Positions 51,460 through 59,351 are shown, numbered from the stretch's first letter. The stretch is 64,000 bases of DNA from Piscibacillus sp052246295 (GCA_052246295.1 JBQQCO010000003.1), one strand, 5' to 3'. Translations and numbers: made by a program. Notes: generated by a model not told the origin, from the sequence alone.

Positions 51460-51996
51460 ATGAGTGTAGTCGTATTTTCAAGTGTAATTATAATAATTAA
51501 TCTGTTAACCATTCTAATTTTTATACATCCATCCGGCAAACAGATGGAGTCTATGATTACAACAATGGTACTTACATCTTCTACAGGGTTATCAATTGGT
51601 TTCCTTGCATGGGTGTGGTTTGGTGGTCAACCCATAGTTGCAACATTATTAGCCATTGGACTTTCCGCTTTAGTTGGCATGTTGATTGGCATGAAGTTCG
51701 GAGTGAAATGTCAGGTTGAGGGGTTTTTCTCTGGTTTAATGGCGTCGATGATGGGGATCATGCTCATTATGATGTTTGACAAGCAAGATGGTCTCTTCCT
51801 ACTCATGACTGGATTAGCTTTTTTAGTAGGGATTACTGTTTTTTCTATTGCCAAGCAGCACGAGTTAAAGTATTCATTACTATCAGTGTTATGCATTTCC
51901 ATTACTTTGGTATTTTTTCTATTTCCTAAAGAAGTTATTAATCAACCTTACCAGCATGAACACCATAGTCAAATTATTCTCACTTTGCTAACATAG
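51460..51996 (+). CDS. Multi-helix membrane protein of unknown function
   Basis: A 178-residue protein with about six hydrophobic helices, many glycines and methionines (LMASMMGIMLIMMFDK), one cysteine (FGVKCQVEGF) and a His-rich end (YQHEHHSQ). AAGGAGG is well spaced from the ATG. It is divergent from copZ. The Met-rich helices and His-rich tail could suit copper handling, but that is inference from composition and position only. No family recognised. Confidence 0.7.
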   Translation: MSVVVFSSVIIIINLLTILIFIHPSGKQMESMITTMVLTSSTGLSIGFLAWVWFGGQPIVATLLAIGLSALVGMLIGMKFGVKCQVEGFFSGLMASMMGIMLIMMFDKQDGLFLLMTGLAFLVGITVFSIAKQHELKYSLLSVLCISITLVFFLFPKEVINQPYQHEHHSQIILTLLT

Positions 51997-52026
51997 ATAC
52001 AAGAATCTCTAGAGAGGGGGAGATTA

Positions 52027-52200
52027 ATGAATATGGGTGGCGTTTCGTTTATTGGAATATTCTTATCTTTGATACCGATTGTACTCACAATTTTGGTCAT
52101 CATATGGATTTTGCAGATAAGAGATTATAATCATAAGCAAGTGGAACAAAACAAGCGTATTATAGAACTACTCGAAAAACAAAATAATCATATTACATAA
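52027..52200 (+). CDS. Small membrane protein with coiled-coil tail (57 aa)
   Basis: A 57-residue peptide: one helix (about residues 6-30, FIGIFLSLIPIVLTILVIIW) and a charged, heptad-like cytoplasmic tail (KQVEQNKRIIELLEKQNNH). GAGGGGGAG precedes the ATG. It lies 30 bases after the multi-helix protein, so they are one operon, and ends at a terminator. Function unknown. Confidence 0.68.
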   Translation: MNMGGVSFIGIFLSLIPIVLTILVIIWILQIRDYNHKQVEQNKRIIELLEKQNNHIT

Positions 52201-52230
52201 AGGCTTCCAGCGGAACTGGAAGCCTTTTTT
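52200..52230 (+). terminator. Terminator of the 51460-52200 operon
   Basis: AAGGCTTCCAG and CTGGAAGCCTT form an 11-bp stem followed by TTTTC. Array D begins just behind it. Confidence 0.85.
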
Positions 52231-52232
52231 CA

Positions 52233-52344
52233 TTTATAAGACATTCTTTAGAATTTATGAGACACGAATTTTGTCGAAAAAGGGTATTCAACTCGATTTA
52301 TGAGACATAGAAGTTATAGGACATTGAATCCAAAATTTGAGACA
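52233..52344 (+). repeat. Phased repeat array D (word TTTATGAGACA)
   Basis: Words start so that TGAGAC or a variant lies at 52237 (TAAGAC), 52258, 52301, 52317 (TAGGAC) and 52338. Steps of 21, 43 (one base over 42), 16 and 21 show one insertion and one five-base loss. The element CGAATTTTGTCGAAAAAGGGTATT from 52265 begins 11 bases after a word start, as in arrays A and C. It fills the space between two convergent genes. Confidence 0.82.
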
Positions 52345-52989
52345 TTACTTCGTACGATCGGCTTTATTCGTTAACATTAACGTAACTAATAAGCCAATCC
52401 CGATGACAAGGAAGATCGTGCTTGATGAAAAAGCAATAAACATTTCACCCGTTGCAAGGCCAGACGTCACCCCAACAAAAGCTCCGAATAGCAAGACTCC
52501 TACGGCTAATGCATATAACACAGCACGAACTTGGTTCATCGCATATTTTTGAGCTGTTTCTCTAGCTAATATTGAGTAGGTTAAAATCGCTCCACCAATA
52601 ACGATAAAGATACTCGTTCCGGACTTAGCTGGTCCTGGAACATCCATGAAATTCATACTAATAGTCATCAGAATACCAAACAAAATCAGCATAACGCTAA
52701 TAACGATGCCACCTGTTGAAATTCGATTTGTCATCGAACTATACACCTCTCCTCTAGCCTCTTCGCGTCCTGCTTCACGCATATCATCAACTAATCCACT
52801 TAAATCACCCATTGACACTTTCGCTTCTCTAAAAGCTTCTTCATCTGACATCCCTAGTTTTTGATAGTCTTTAATTCGTTCATGCATATTGGTGATTAAC
52901 TCTTGTTTTAAATCGAATAATTGCTGACTTTTACCGACATCCTTAAATAAATCATCAACATATTTTCTAACTTCTTCATTAAGATTCAT
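52345..52989 (-). CDS. Membrane protein with permease-prefix/HAAS-type start (DUF1700-like)
   Basis: A 214-residue protein: an N-terminal helical domain (EVRKYVDDLFKDVGKSQQLFDLKQELITNMHERIKDY, then GMSDEEAFREAKVSMGDLSGLVDDM) of the kind that precedes PadR-controlled membrane proteins, and four membrane helices. It overlaps the PadR gene by 11 bases. Such pairs are a common Firmicute module in which the PadR protein represses and the membrane protein signals or transports; the exact job is unknown. Confidence 0.8.
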   Translation of the reverse strand: MNLNEEVRKYVDDLFKDVGKSQQLFDLKQELITNMHERIKDYQKLGMSDEEAFREAKVSMGDLSGLVDDMREAGREEARGEVYSSMTNRISTGGIVISVMLILFGILMTISMNFMDVPGPAKSGTSIFIVIGGAILTYSILARETAQKYAMNQVRAVLYALAVGVLLFGAFVGVTSGLATGEMFIAFSSSTIFLVIGIGLLVTLMLTNKADRTK

Positions 52990-53329
52990 TGGAATCCCCT
53001 CCTGTAATTAACTGATCTAACACATCTTTGGCAAAAAGCCATTCTTCTTTGTTTTGTTCATATTTTTTTAGACCTTCTTCAGTTATTCGATAATACTTAC
53101 GACGTCCACCTTGCGTTTCATCGCCCCAATAGGATGTGATTAAATCATCCTTTTGCAATCGCCTGAATGCCGTATATAACGTGGCTTCTTTTAACTCATA
53201 CTGTTGTTGGCTTAATTCAATAATCTTCTTGTAAATTTCATAACCATAACTATCGCCTTGTCTTAAAATGTTTAAGATAATCGTGACGGTATGCCCACGA
53301 ATAAGGTCTGTTGATATGTTTGAACTCAT
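52979..53329 (-). CDS. PadR-family transcription regulator
   Basis: A 116-residue winged-helix repressor: IRGHTVTIILNILRQGDSYGYEIYKKI, LKEATLYTAFRRLQKDDLITSYWGDETQGGRRKYYRITEEG. These are the typical PadR core and wing. GGAGG precedes the ATG. It is the first gene of a two-gene unit and probably represses itself and the membrane partner. Confidence 0.9.
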   Translation of the reverse strand: MSSNISTDLIRGHTVTIILNILRQGDSYGYEIYKKIIELSQQQYELKEATLYTAFRRLQKDDLITSYWGDETQGGRRKYYRITEEGLKKYEQNKEEWLFAKDVLDQLITGGDSNES

Positions 53330-53432
53330 TTTACTTCGCCTCCTGAATTATATCATAATACATATTACTGTGTGTGTCAAAGTAATACGTTAAACAAGTT
53401 AACTTTTTTTCATAAATGGTTATAATATATTT

Positions 53433-53573
53433 AACAGTTCTGTATAAAATAAAAATAACCGTTGGTGCAATCACACCAACGGTTACGTACAATAGCCCTT
53501 CTACGGGGCGGCTCGCTTTTAGAATCGTAACGACCCTAACGCTGACCAGGCACGAGGGTGGTTACTTTTTTTC
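53433..53573 (+). ncRNA. Candidate antitoxin RNA of a type I toxin-antitoxin locus
   Basis: A plus-strand promoter (TTAACT at 53399, TATAAT at 53421, 16-bp spacer) points into the 3' end of the toxin transcript, and a hairpin of AACGACCCT with AGGGTGGTT (53529-53563) followed by seven T residues (53566-53572) would end the RNA inside the last toxin codons. The tail-to-tail overlap with the toxin mRNA is the arrangement of txpA/RatA and bsrG/SR4 in B. subtilis. The RNA ends are inferred. Confidence 0.5.
53455..53487 (-). terminator. Terminator of the toxin mRNA
   Basis: AACCGTTGGTG and CACCAACGGTT form an 11-bp stem, followed on the minus strand by ATTTTTATTT. Confidence 0.75.
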
Positions 53574-53639
53574 TGACAGGATTAATGCCACCAATGATCC
53601 AAACGCAAGCATGATCATCATGGCTTCATACACCGTCAT
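53562..53639 (-). CDS. Holin-like toxin peptide (25 aa)
   Basis: The peptide starts MTVYEAMMIMLAFGSLVALI and ends LSEKK. MTVYEAxxxMLAFGSLVAxI is the standard form of the putative holin-like toxins (type I TA) of Firmicutes: one membrane helix and a charged end. GGGGTGAGG precedes the ATG. The transcript leader (GGGTGGTGGCTCGCCCC) can pair with its 3' part (GCGAGCCGCCCC), which would hide the ribosome site, as in bsrG/txpA. A candidate antisense RNA overlaps the 3' end. Confidence 0.78.
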   Translation of the reverse strand: MTVYEAMMIMLAFGSLVALILSEKK

Positions 53640-53744
53640 AGGCCTCACCCCCTTCTCATAGGAATAGGGGCGAGCCACCACCCTAAAAGCCTTATTGTAC
53701 AATGTCTAGTCTACCCATCTTGGGTATGTTTTAGAATGCATCCT

Positions 53745-54383
53745 CTACTTTTCTCCTTCCCACTCTAAATAAAACTGATCTAAGTAATTTAACATGAATA
53801 AATGTCGTTGTTCTGCCATTTGATACCCTGTCTTGGTATTCATTAAATCTTTCAAGTTAAAAAGTTTTTCGTAAAAATGATTTATCGCTGTCCCATCACG
53901 CTTACTATATTCTTCTTTTGTCATACCCTCTCGAGGTTCCTCACCCGGGTGATGAATTAAGTTACCCTTTGATCCCGCATAAGTAAAACAACGAGCAATT
54001 CCAATAGCACCAATTGCATCCAATCGATCAGCATCTTGTACGACTTTTGCCTCTAAGCTAGTGAGCTCGGGGCCATGTCCTCCTTTATAGGAGATTGACT
54101 GAATGATGCTTAATATCTCTTTGCATTGATTTGAATCCACATCGACTTGATCCAACCACTGGTTAACTCGTTTTAAGCCTGCTTCTTCTGACTCATTTAA
54201 TTTTTCATCCGCTAAATCATGTAAAAGAGCAGCCATTGTACAAATAAATGGATTGGCTCCCTCTTCTTCTGAAAGTCGCTCAGCCATTTTTGTGACGCGT
54301 TCAATGTGCCACCAATCGTGGCCTGTTCCTTCATTTTCAAGTTCTTTTTTTACAAATTCCTTCGTAAGATTTATAGGGTCCAT
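53745..54383 (-). CDS. HD-domain phosphohydrolase (YedJ-like)
   Basis: A 212-residue metal-dependent hydrolase. The HD motif is ALLHDLADEK with the earlier H in GHDWWHIERV, and the last Asp in VVQDADRLDAIGAIGIARCF. This is the YedJ/YhdN-like HD group. Substrate unknown. It is a single gene, opposite in direction to the thiamine operon. Confidence 0.87.
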   Translation of the reverse strand: MDPINLTKEFVKKELENEGTGHDWWHIERVTKMAERLSEEEGANPFICTMAALLHDLADEKLNESEEAGLKRVNQWLDQVDVDSNQCKEILSIIQSISYKGGHGPELTSLEAKVVQDADRLDAIGAIGIARCFTYAGSKGNLIHHPGEEPREGMTKEEYSKRDGTAINHFYEKLFNLKDLMNTKTGYQMAEQRHLFMLNYLDQFYLEWEGEK

Positions 54384-54489
54384 ATGTAACCCCTCCTTTA
54401 TCTGTACATTAAATACTAAATGATTTTTTTAACTTTACAAATTATTTTTACATGTTATATTTTAAGTGTAAGAAAACTGCATAACCGAA

Positions 54490-54582
54490 GCAACACTAGG
54501 GGAGCTGCGAGTGAGTGGCTGAGAGGGCAATTGCCCGACCCTTGGAACCCGATCTAGATAATACTAGCGTGGGGAAGTGTAG
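54490..54582 (+). promoter_or_regulatory. TPP riboswitch (THI box)
   Basis: The conserved THI-box core is present: ACTAGGGGAGC, GGCTGAGAGGGCAA, GCCCGACCCTTGGAACC and ATACTAGCGTGGGGAAG. When thiamine pyrophosphate binds, the downstream terminator forms and the ykoFEDC genes are switched off. Confidence 0.95.
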
Positions 54583-54620
54583 GAGACTGTCTTAAAGTAC
54601 AGGTGAAATTCGTACAGGTC

Positions 54621-54652
54621 AACTGCATTCCCACGGGAGTGCAGTTTTTTTA
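54621..54652 (+). terminator. Riboswitch-controlled terminator
   Basis: AACTGCATTCCC and GGGAGTGCAGTT (with G-T pairs) form a hairpin followed by TTTTTTTA, 40 bases after the riboswitch core: its expression platform. Confidence 0.8.
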
Positions 54653-54677
54653 TTATGCTTTGTTAATGGTGTTTTAC

Positions 54678-54907
54678 TTTTGTGAATCGCTATCGGTGGA
54701 CGCTTTCCGCGGGCACGGCTTCAACTTTCTTTGAATAAAGGATGCTCGGCTAAGTTCGCAACGTCCTGCGCCTGCGATTACTCGGCGCAAACTTAAGCCA
54801 AGTAGTAATGCAAGTAGCATTTGTTGCAACGCCGAACTGACCCACATCCTGTGGCCCCTCAGCTCGTGCTGTTCCCGCAGGAGTCGCCACCTTCGCTCTT
54901 CACAAAA
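54678..54907. mobile_element. Element Z: 230-bp non-coding repeat between riboswitch and ykoF
   Basis: TTTTGTGAA and TTCACAAAA are its inverted ends; GGTGG/CCACC and GCGGGCACGGC/GCTCGTGCTGTTCCCGC extend the fold-back. It shares GCACGGCTTCAACTT and CAGCTCGTGCTGTTCC with elements X and Y and carries the nested element N (about 54750-54840). It lies after the terminator and 50 bases before ykoF. A 98-residue minus-strand frame in it is not a gene. Confidence 0.78.
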
Positions 54908-54958
54908 CAACACAGTCACCTTTACAAAGCTAAATATAAAAAATAGGAGGAGATTTTC

Positions 54959-55546
54959 ATGACAAATCAATGCGGAACAAGCCGTATTGCGGGGTGCCAG
55001 TTCACCCTCTACCCTATGAGCGACAAATTCGTCGACATTATTTTATCAGCCTTAGAAGAAGTCGACACATCAAAGGTTTGGAAGGATACCGATGATGTAA
55101 GCACGTGCATTCGCGGAAAAATGGTTCACATTTTTGATGTGACGGAGGCTATTTTCTTACATGCAGCGAAAACGGGTGAGCATGTTGCAATGAGTGGGAC
55201 GTTTTCCATTGGTTGCCCAGGGGACTCATCTGGAGATGTTTATATGGATGAAACGGATGAGCCACAGAACCAAGCAAATCTTCAAGACATTAATCAAGAA
55301 GCTGGATGTAAGTTTTCGCTATACCCAATGGGACGCGAGGATTATATGGAACAAATCATGAATCAAATTGATCTATCCAAAGAGCGTGGCGTGAAAGTCA
55401 GCGCATCTCATTATGCCACTCGATTAGATGGAGATGTAAAAAATATTTTTAAAACATTGCACGAATCATTTGATCAAGTTCAACAAGTCGTGTCACACGT
55501 GACCATGACTTTTACGATTTCGGCAAATAGCCCATCCAACCGATAA
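54959..55546 (+). CDS. ykoF: YkoF, thiamine/HMP-binding protein
   Basis: A 195-residue protein with two copies of the Ykof domain: GCQFTLYPMSDKFVDIIL...EHVAMSGTFSIGCPGD and GCKFSLYPMGREDYMEQIM...VVSHVTMTFTISANS. B. subtilis YkoF binds thiamine and belongs to an importer of hydroxymethylpyrimidine. TAGGAGG precedes the ATG. It is the first gene of ykoFEDC and lies behind the TPP riboswitch, which confirms the thiamine role. Confidence 0.93.
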   Translation: MTNQCGTSRIAGCQFTLYPMSDKFVDIILSALEEVDTSKVWKDTDDVSTCIRGKMVHIFDVTEAIFLHAAKTGEHVAMSGTFSIGCPGDSSGDVYMDETDEPQNQANLQDINQEAGCKFSLYPMGREDYMEQIMNQIDLSKERGVKVSASHYATRLDGDVKNIFKTLHESFDQVQQVVSHVTMTFTISANSPSNR

Positions 55547-55561
55547 AGGAGTGTCTGAGAA

Positions 55562-56167
55562 ATGAATCAATGGAAACTTAAAGAAATTGTTTTAATGTCG
55601 ATTTTAGGTGTCGTTTTTGGGTTTATTTATTTAGCGTTTTTTGGCGTTGGAAAAGTTCTGTATAGCTTTTTTGCTCCGTTCGGTCTAGCTGACATGGGGT
55701 ATGAAGTGATTTATGGAATTTGGTTTATTGTTTCTGTTATTGCGGCTTATATTATAAGAAAGCCAGGTGCTGCTTTTATGGCGGAAATGGTAGCCGCATT
55801 AGTGGAAGTTTTAGCAGGTTCCACAACAGGACCCCAGCTCCTCATTTCTGGTGCGATTCAAGGTCTAGGGGCTGAGCTTGTGTTCGCATTAACTCGTTGG
55901 AAGGATTACCGACTTCGCATTCTAATGTTATCAGGGGTTGGGGCGGCTTGTTTAAGCTTCCCATACCACTTCTTCGCAGGTGGATTTGACGCTTATGCAG
56001 ACTGGGTTGTCGTTTTACTATTTGTAACACGCATCATCAGTGCCATTATCATTACTGGTTTATTAGGTAAATTTATTAGTGATCAACTTGCTAAAACAGG
56101 TGTGCTACGTGGTTATGCATTAGGAAGAGAAATGCAGCAAAGAAAACGTGATGATCATGTCGCCTAA
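55562..56167 (+). CDS. ykoE: YkoE, ECF-type substrate-specific component (HMP/thiamine)
   Basis: A 201-residue membrane protein with about six helices: the S-component that binds the thiamine precursor in the membrane. FGVGKVLYSFFAPFGLADMGYEVIYGIWFIV and MAEMVAALVEVLAGSTTGPQLLISGAIQGLGAELVFAL are typical of the YkoE group. GGAGTG precedes the ATG, and the end overlaps the ATPase gene start. Confidence 0.93.
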   Translation: MNQWKLKEIVLMSILGVVFGFIYLAFFGVGKVLYSFFAPFGLADMGYEVIYGIWFIVSVIAAYIIRKPGAAFMAEMVAALVEVLAGSTTGPQLLISGAIQGLGAELVFALTRWKDYRLRILMLSGVGAACLSFPYHFFAGGFDAYADWVVVLLFVTRIISAIIITGLLGKFISDQLAKTGVLRGYALGREMQQRKRDDHVA

Positions 56168-57728
56168 CCCATTAATTGAATTAATAAATTTCTCCTTTTC
56201 TTTTGAAGAACAAGAAAAGCCGGTGATTCACGATCTTAGTATGACCATTAATGAAGGGGATTCGATTTTATTAATGGGAGCAAGCGGCTCAGGTAAAAGT
56301 ACTCTCGCCTTATGCTTAAATGGTTTATACCCTGAGGCAATTGAGGGATATGCTTCTGGAGAACTTTTCTTTAAAGGGACAAATTTTGTTGAGTTTGAAA
56401 AAGGTGAACTGAACCAGCGTATTGGTATCGTTTTTCAAGATCCTGAGAGTCAGTTTTGTATGATTAAAGTTGAAGACGAATTAGCCTTTACATTGGAAAA
56501 CCTCTCTATCCCTCGTCATGAGATGGTGCGTAAAATTAATCATGTTCTTAACCTTGTTGGGATGTCAGATTTTAAACACAGTAAAATTCATGAGTTATCT
56601 GGAGGTCAAAAACAAAAGATTGCTCTTGCGGCAGTCCTTTTAATGGAACCAGAACTTCTGATTTTAGACGAGCCAACTGCCAATCTTGATCCAGTTTCGA
56701 GCATGGAGTTCATTGAGTTAATCGGAGAACTTCAACAAACTATTAATATGAGCCTGGTGGTCATTGAACATCAAGCTGACGACTGGATTGAGTTGATCAA
56801 TCGCGTGATTATCCTTAATAAAGATGGAGAATTGAAGATTGATGACAAACCAGAGTCTGTTTTTCGTGAGCATAAAGAGACATTAAAAAATGAGGGTCTT
56901 TTTTTGCCAAAACCATATGATGATGTGTATAAACAAAAACCGTTACCTTCTGTTGTGCCAAACACACAACCTTGCATGACGGTTGAAGGCGTATCATTTT
57001 CTCGAAAAAAGAAAAAAGTGCTTACCAATATCTCGCTTGATATTCACACTGGTGAGTTGGTCGCGATTGTTGGTCAGAATGGTGCAGGGAAATCGACGTT
57101 ACTACAGCTTATGTCAAGACTACTCAAACCTGATGAAGGTAGAATTTCTTTGTTGGATCGACCACTTGATGACTGGAATGAGAAAGACCTTCGTAAGCGA
57201 ACTGGCTTCGTCTTTCAAAACCCAGAGCATCAATTTATTACAGATACCGTCTACGATGAATTGTCTTTTGGAATGAAGTTAAATGATCAGTCGGAAGACG
57301 ACATTAAGAAGATCGTTCATCAGCTATTAGATACATTCCACTTAACTAATCATAAATGGAACAATCCATTTTCTTTAAGTGGCGGGCAAAAACGTCGTCT
57401 AAGTGTTGCGACTATGTTGGATGAAACACCTGATTTACTTTTATTTGATGAACCAACGTTTGGTCAGGATGCTTACACAACACTTGAACTGATGAACCTC
57501 ATCATTAACCTAAAACGTAAAGGTACAGCTATCGCGATGATTACGCATGATATGGAATTAGTCGACCAATATGCTGATCGAGTGATTGTTCTAAATGAAG
57601 GAAAAGTTGCGCTAGACGGAAAGCCAGATGATTTATGGTCGAACGATCACCTGTTAACCCAAGCGCGATTACGAAAACCTTATCGTATTGAAAGAAATGA
57701 GGTGGATTCTGTTGGTATCCTCCATTAA
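56148..57728 (+). CDS. ykoD: YkoD, duplicated ECF-transporter ATPase
   Basis: A 526-residue protein with two ATP-binding cassettes in one chain. First: Walker A GASGSGKST, signature LSGGQKQK, Walker B LLILDEPTANLDP. Second: GQNGAGKST, LSGGQKRRLS, LLLFDEPTFGQD. Both have the EED/Q-loop FQDPESQF and FQNPEHQF of ECF ATPases. It starts in the overlap with ykoE; GTG 56148 and ATG 56157 are both possible, neither with a strong ribosome site, so coupling to ykoE is likely. Confidence 0.93.
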   Translation: MMIMSPNPLIELINFSFSFEEQEKPVIHDLSMTINEGDSILLMGASGSGKSTLALCLNGLYPEAIEGYASGELFFKGTNFVEFEKGELNQRIGIVFQDPESQFCMIKVEDELAFTLENLSIPRHEMVRKINHVLNLVGMSDFKHSKIHELSGGQKQKIALAAVLLMEPELLILDEPTANLDPVSSMEFIELIGELQQTINMSLVVIEHQADDWIELINRVIILNKDGELKIDDKPESVFREHKETLKNEGLFLPKPYDDVYKQKPLPSVVPNTQPCMTVEGVSFSRKKKKVLTNISLDIHTGELVAIVGQNGAGKSTLLQLMSRLLKPDEGRISLLDRPLDDWNEKDLRKRTGFVFQNPEHQFITDTVYDELSFGMKLNDQSEDDIKKIVHQLLDTFHLTNHKWNNPFSLSGGQKRRLSVATMLDETPDLLLFDEPTFGQDAYTTLELMNLIINLKRKGTAIAMITHDMELVDQYADRVIVLNEGKVALDGKPDDLWSNDHLLTQARLRKPYRIERNEVDSVGILH

Positions 57729-58491
57729 TCCAAGTGTCAAAATGATTGCAATCGTTATACCGGGACTAGTGCTAAGCTTAGCATTCGATGTGATGACACC
57801 TCTTGTGTTTTTTGTATTTTTATTGATTGTGACGTTGTTTTTCTCAGGCATACGACTTAAAAAATGGCTTATGTTCTTTATCCCCCTATCGTTATTTTCG
57901 TTAGGGTTAGCATGGACATCCATGCTTCACACAGATGAAAAATATGCTGGAGGGGAGTTGTTCGTTAACTTTTGGTGGATTGAAATCACAACAGGAAGTT
58001 TACAAGTAGGGATCAGCCTAGCATTAAGGTCGATGTGTTTCATCGCACTCACTCTACTATTCGCACTCACAACCGACCCAACGAAATTAATGCTTAGTAT
58101 GATGCAACAATTAAAGCTTCCACCTAAACTGACTTATGGGATTTTAGCAGGATATCGATTTTTACCGTTATTTAAACACGAACTCGATTTATTACGTCAA
58201 GCACATCAGATTAGAGGTGTGAGCAGAACGAAAGGAATTAAAGGACGAATTCAGCGTTTCAAACGCTATATGATTCCGTTATTGGCTAACGCCATTCGGA
58301 AATCAGAACGCGTCGCCAATGCAATGGAATCAAAAGGATTTACTGGTAGTCGGGACCGGACACATTATCATGATATAAGGATTCAGAAACGAGATTGGGT
58401 GTTCCTGGCATCCATGGTCAGTGCACTAGCTCTAGCATTCTATCTATCTTACACGTTCGGTTATCTAAATATTTTTGGAAGAACCTTTTAG
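57712..58491 (+). CDS. ykoC: YkoC, ECF-transporter T component
   Basis: A 259-residue membrane protein that joins the ATPase to the S component. The two coupling motifs are seen around RQAHQIRGVSRTKGIKGRIQRF and VANAMESKGFTGSRDRT (the A-R-G type helices). GAGGTGG is seven bases before a TTG at 57712, which I take as start; an earlier frame start at 57688 would overlap ykoD by 41 bases without a ribosome site. It completes the ykoFEDC operon. Confidence 0.9.
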   Translation: MVSSINPSVKMIAIVIPGLVLSLAFDVMTPLVFFVFLLIVTLFFSGIRLKKWLMFFIPLSLFSLGLAWTSMLHTDEKYAGGELFVNFWWIEITTGSLQVGISLALRSMCFIALTLLFALTTDPTKLMLSMMQQLKLPPKLTYGILAGYRFLPLFKHELDLLRQAHQIRGVSRTKGIKGRIQRFKRYMIPLLANAIRKSERVANAMESKGFTGSRDRTHYHDIRIQKRDWVFLASMVSALALAFYLSYTFGYLNIFGRTF

Positions 58492-58495
58492 ATTG

Positions 58496-58522
58496 AAAAA
58501 ACGCGTCCGCGGACGCGTTTTT
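58496..58522 (+). terminator. Terminator of ykoFEDC
   Basis: AAAAAACGCGTCC and GGACGCGTTTTT form a perfect GC-rich stem with a T-run, five bases after the ykoC stop. Array F follows. Confidence 0.85.
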
Positions 58523-58528
58523 CCTTTT

Positions 58529-58563
58529 GGGTATCGGTCGGTTTTTGAGATTTATCGGTCACT
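58529..58563 (+). repeat. Short phased repeat F (word TTTATCGGTCA, two copies)
   Basis: GGGTATCGGTCGG and TTTATCGGTCACT lie 21 bp apart (ATCGGTC at 58533 and 58554). The TTA of the second copy is the stop codon of the convergent methyltransferase gene. Small, but it has the same step, word shape and post-terminator place as arrays A-E. Confidence 0.55.
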
Positions 58564-59199
58564 TTCTGAAGTTGACTTTTGTGCAATGACTGCCCAATGA
58601 TAAGGTCCCGTTTGCACCCAACGAACACCTTTGAAGTTAGCACTTCTAAGCACTTGATCCAGCTCGCCGACTATTGGATAATCTTCTGTTTCATCCCAGT
58701 ACTTTCCTATAGATTGACGACCATCTTCTACAGCCTGAGCTGAAGCAAACATAATATCCAGAATCAAGAGCGTTCCATCTTCAGTTAATAAATTATGGGC
58801 AGTTTCTAAAGCTTGTTCTCTCTCAATTGGATCTACTTCATGAAAGCAAAAACTAGACACGATATAATCAAAAGTTAGCCCGTCTATATTAGGGGCTGTA
58901 AACGTTCCAACTTGCAGATGATATTGTGGGTGTTTTTCCTGACATTGTTCAATCATCCCTTCAGAAATGTCAACACCCCATACTTCTGTATCTTTATTGC
59001 TAAGAAGATTTGCAAATGCACCCGTTCCAATGCCAATATCTAATAACCTAGCATTATCTTTTACAGATAAAATCTCTTTAGCAAAAGCAAGACTCTCTTG
59101 GTAACCCAACAATGGACCAGAAGCATTTTCTAAAAACTCATCGTACGATGTAGCCCATTCATTAAATAATTCTTTCGTTTCCTTTGATGACCTTAACAA
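58552..59199 (-). CDS. Class I SAM-dependent methyltransferase
   Basis: A methyltransferase of about 215 residues. Motif I is LLDIGIGTGAFANLL, followed by VWGVDISEGMIEQC and the post-I region DYIVSSFCFHEV. The FHEVDPIE stretch is typical of the YrrT/Mtr-like group. The best start seems to be the TTG at 59199, eight bases after GGAGG; a GTG at 59214 lies inside that site. A short frame with its own AGGAGTG site (59162-59251) overlaps the start in another frame. Substrate unknown. Confidence 0.78.
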   Translation of the reverse strand: MLRSSKETKELFNEWATSYDEFLENASGPLLGYQESLAFAKEILSVKDNARLLDIGIGTGAFANLLSNKDTEVWGVDISEGMIEQCQEKHPQYHLQVGTFTAPNIDGLTFDYIVSSFCFHEVDPIEREQALETAHNLLTEDGTLLILDIMFASAQAVEDGRQSIGKYWDETEDYPIVGELDQVLRSANFKGVRWVQTGPYHWAVIAQKSTSESDR

Positions 59200-59324
59200 T
59201 ATATTTTCCTCCACTTTGATTATAATCTGAAAAACTTCTTACCTGTTTCATGGCGTTCACTCCTCTTTATTAATTAAATCTACCATAATAGATTAATAGC
59301 TATAATTCAATTTATAAGATAAAA

Positions 59325-59351
59325 AGTCATCCGCAGTGAATGCGGATGACT
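59325..59351 (-). terminator. Terminator of the DUF4440 gene
   Basis: AGTCATCCGCA and TGCGGATGACT form an 11-bp perfect stem around GTGAA, followed by TTTTTATC on the minus strand. It contains the stop codon. Confidence 0.8.

Noticed and set aside
51351..51539. 62-residue minus-strand frame upstream of copZ
   Set aside because: It overlaps the better supported plus-strand membrane gene and has no ribosome site or recognisable sequence.
54674..54970. 98-residue minus-strand frame
   Set aside because: Translated element Z running over the ykoF leader; no ribosome site.
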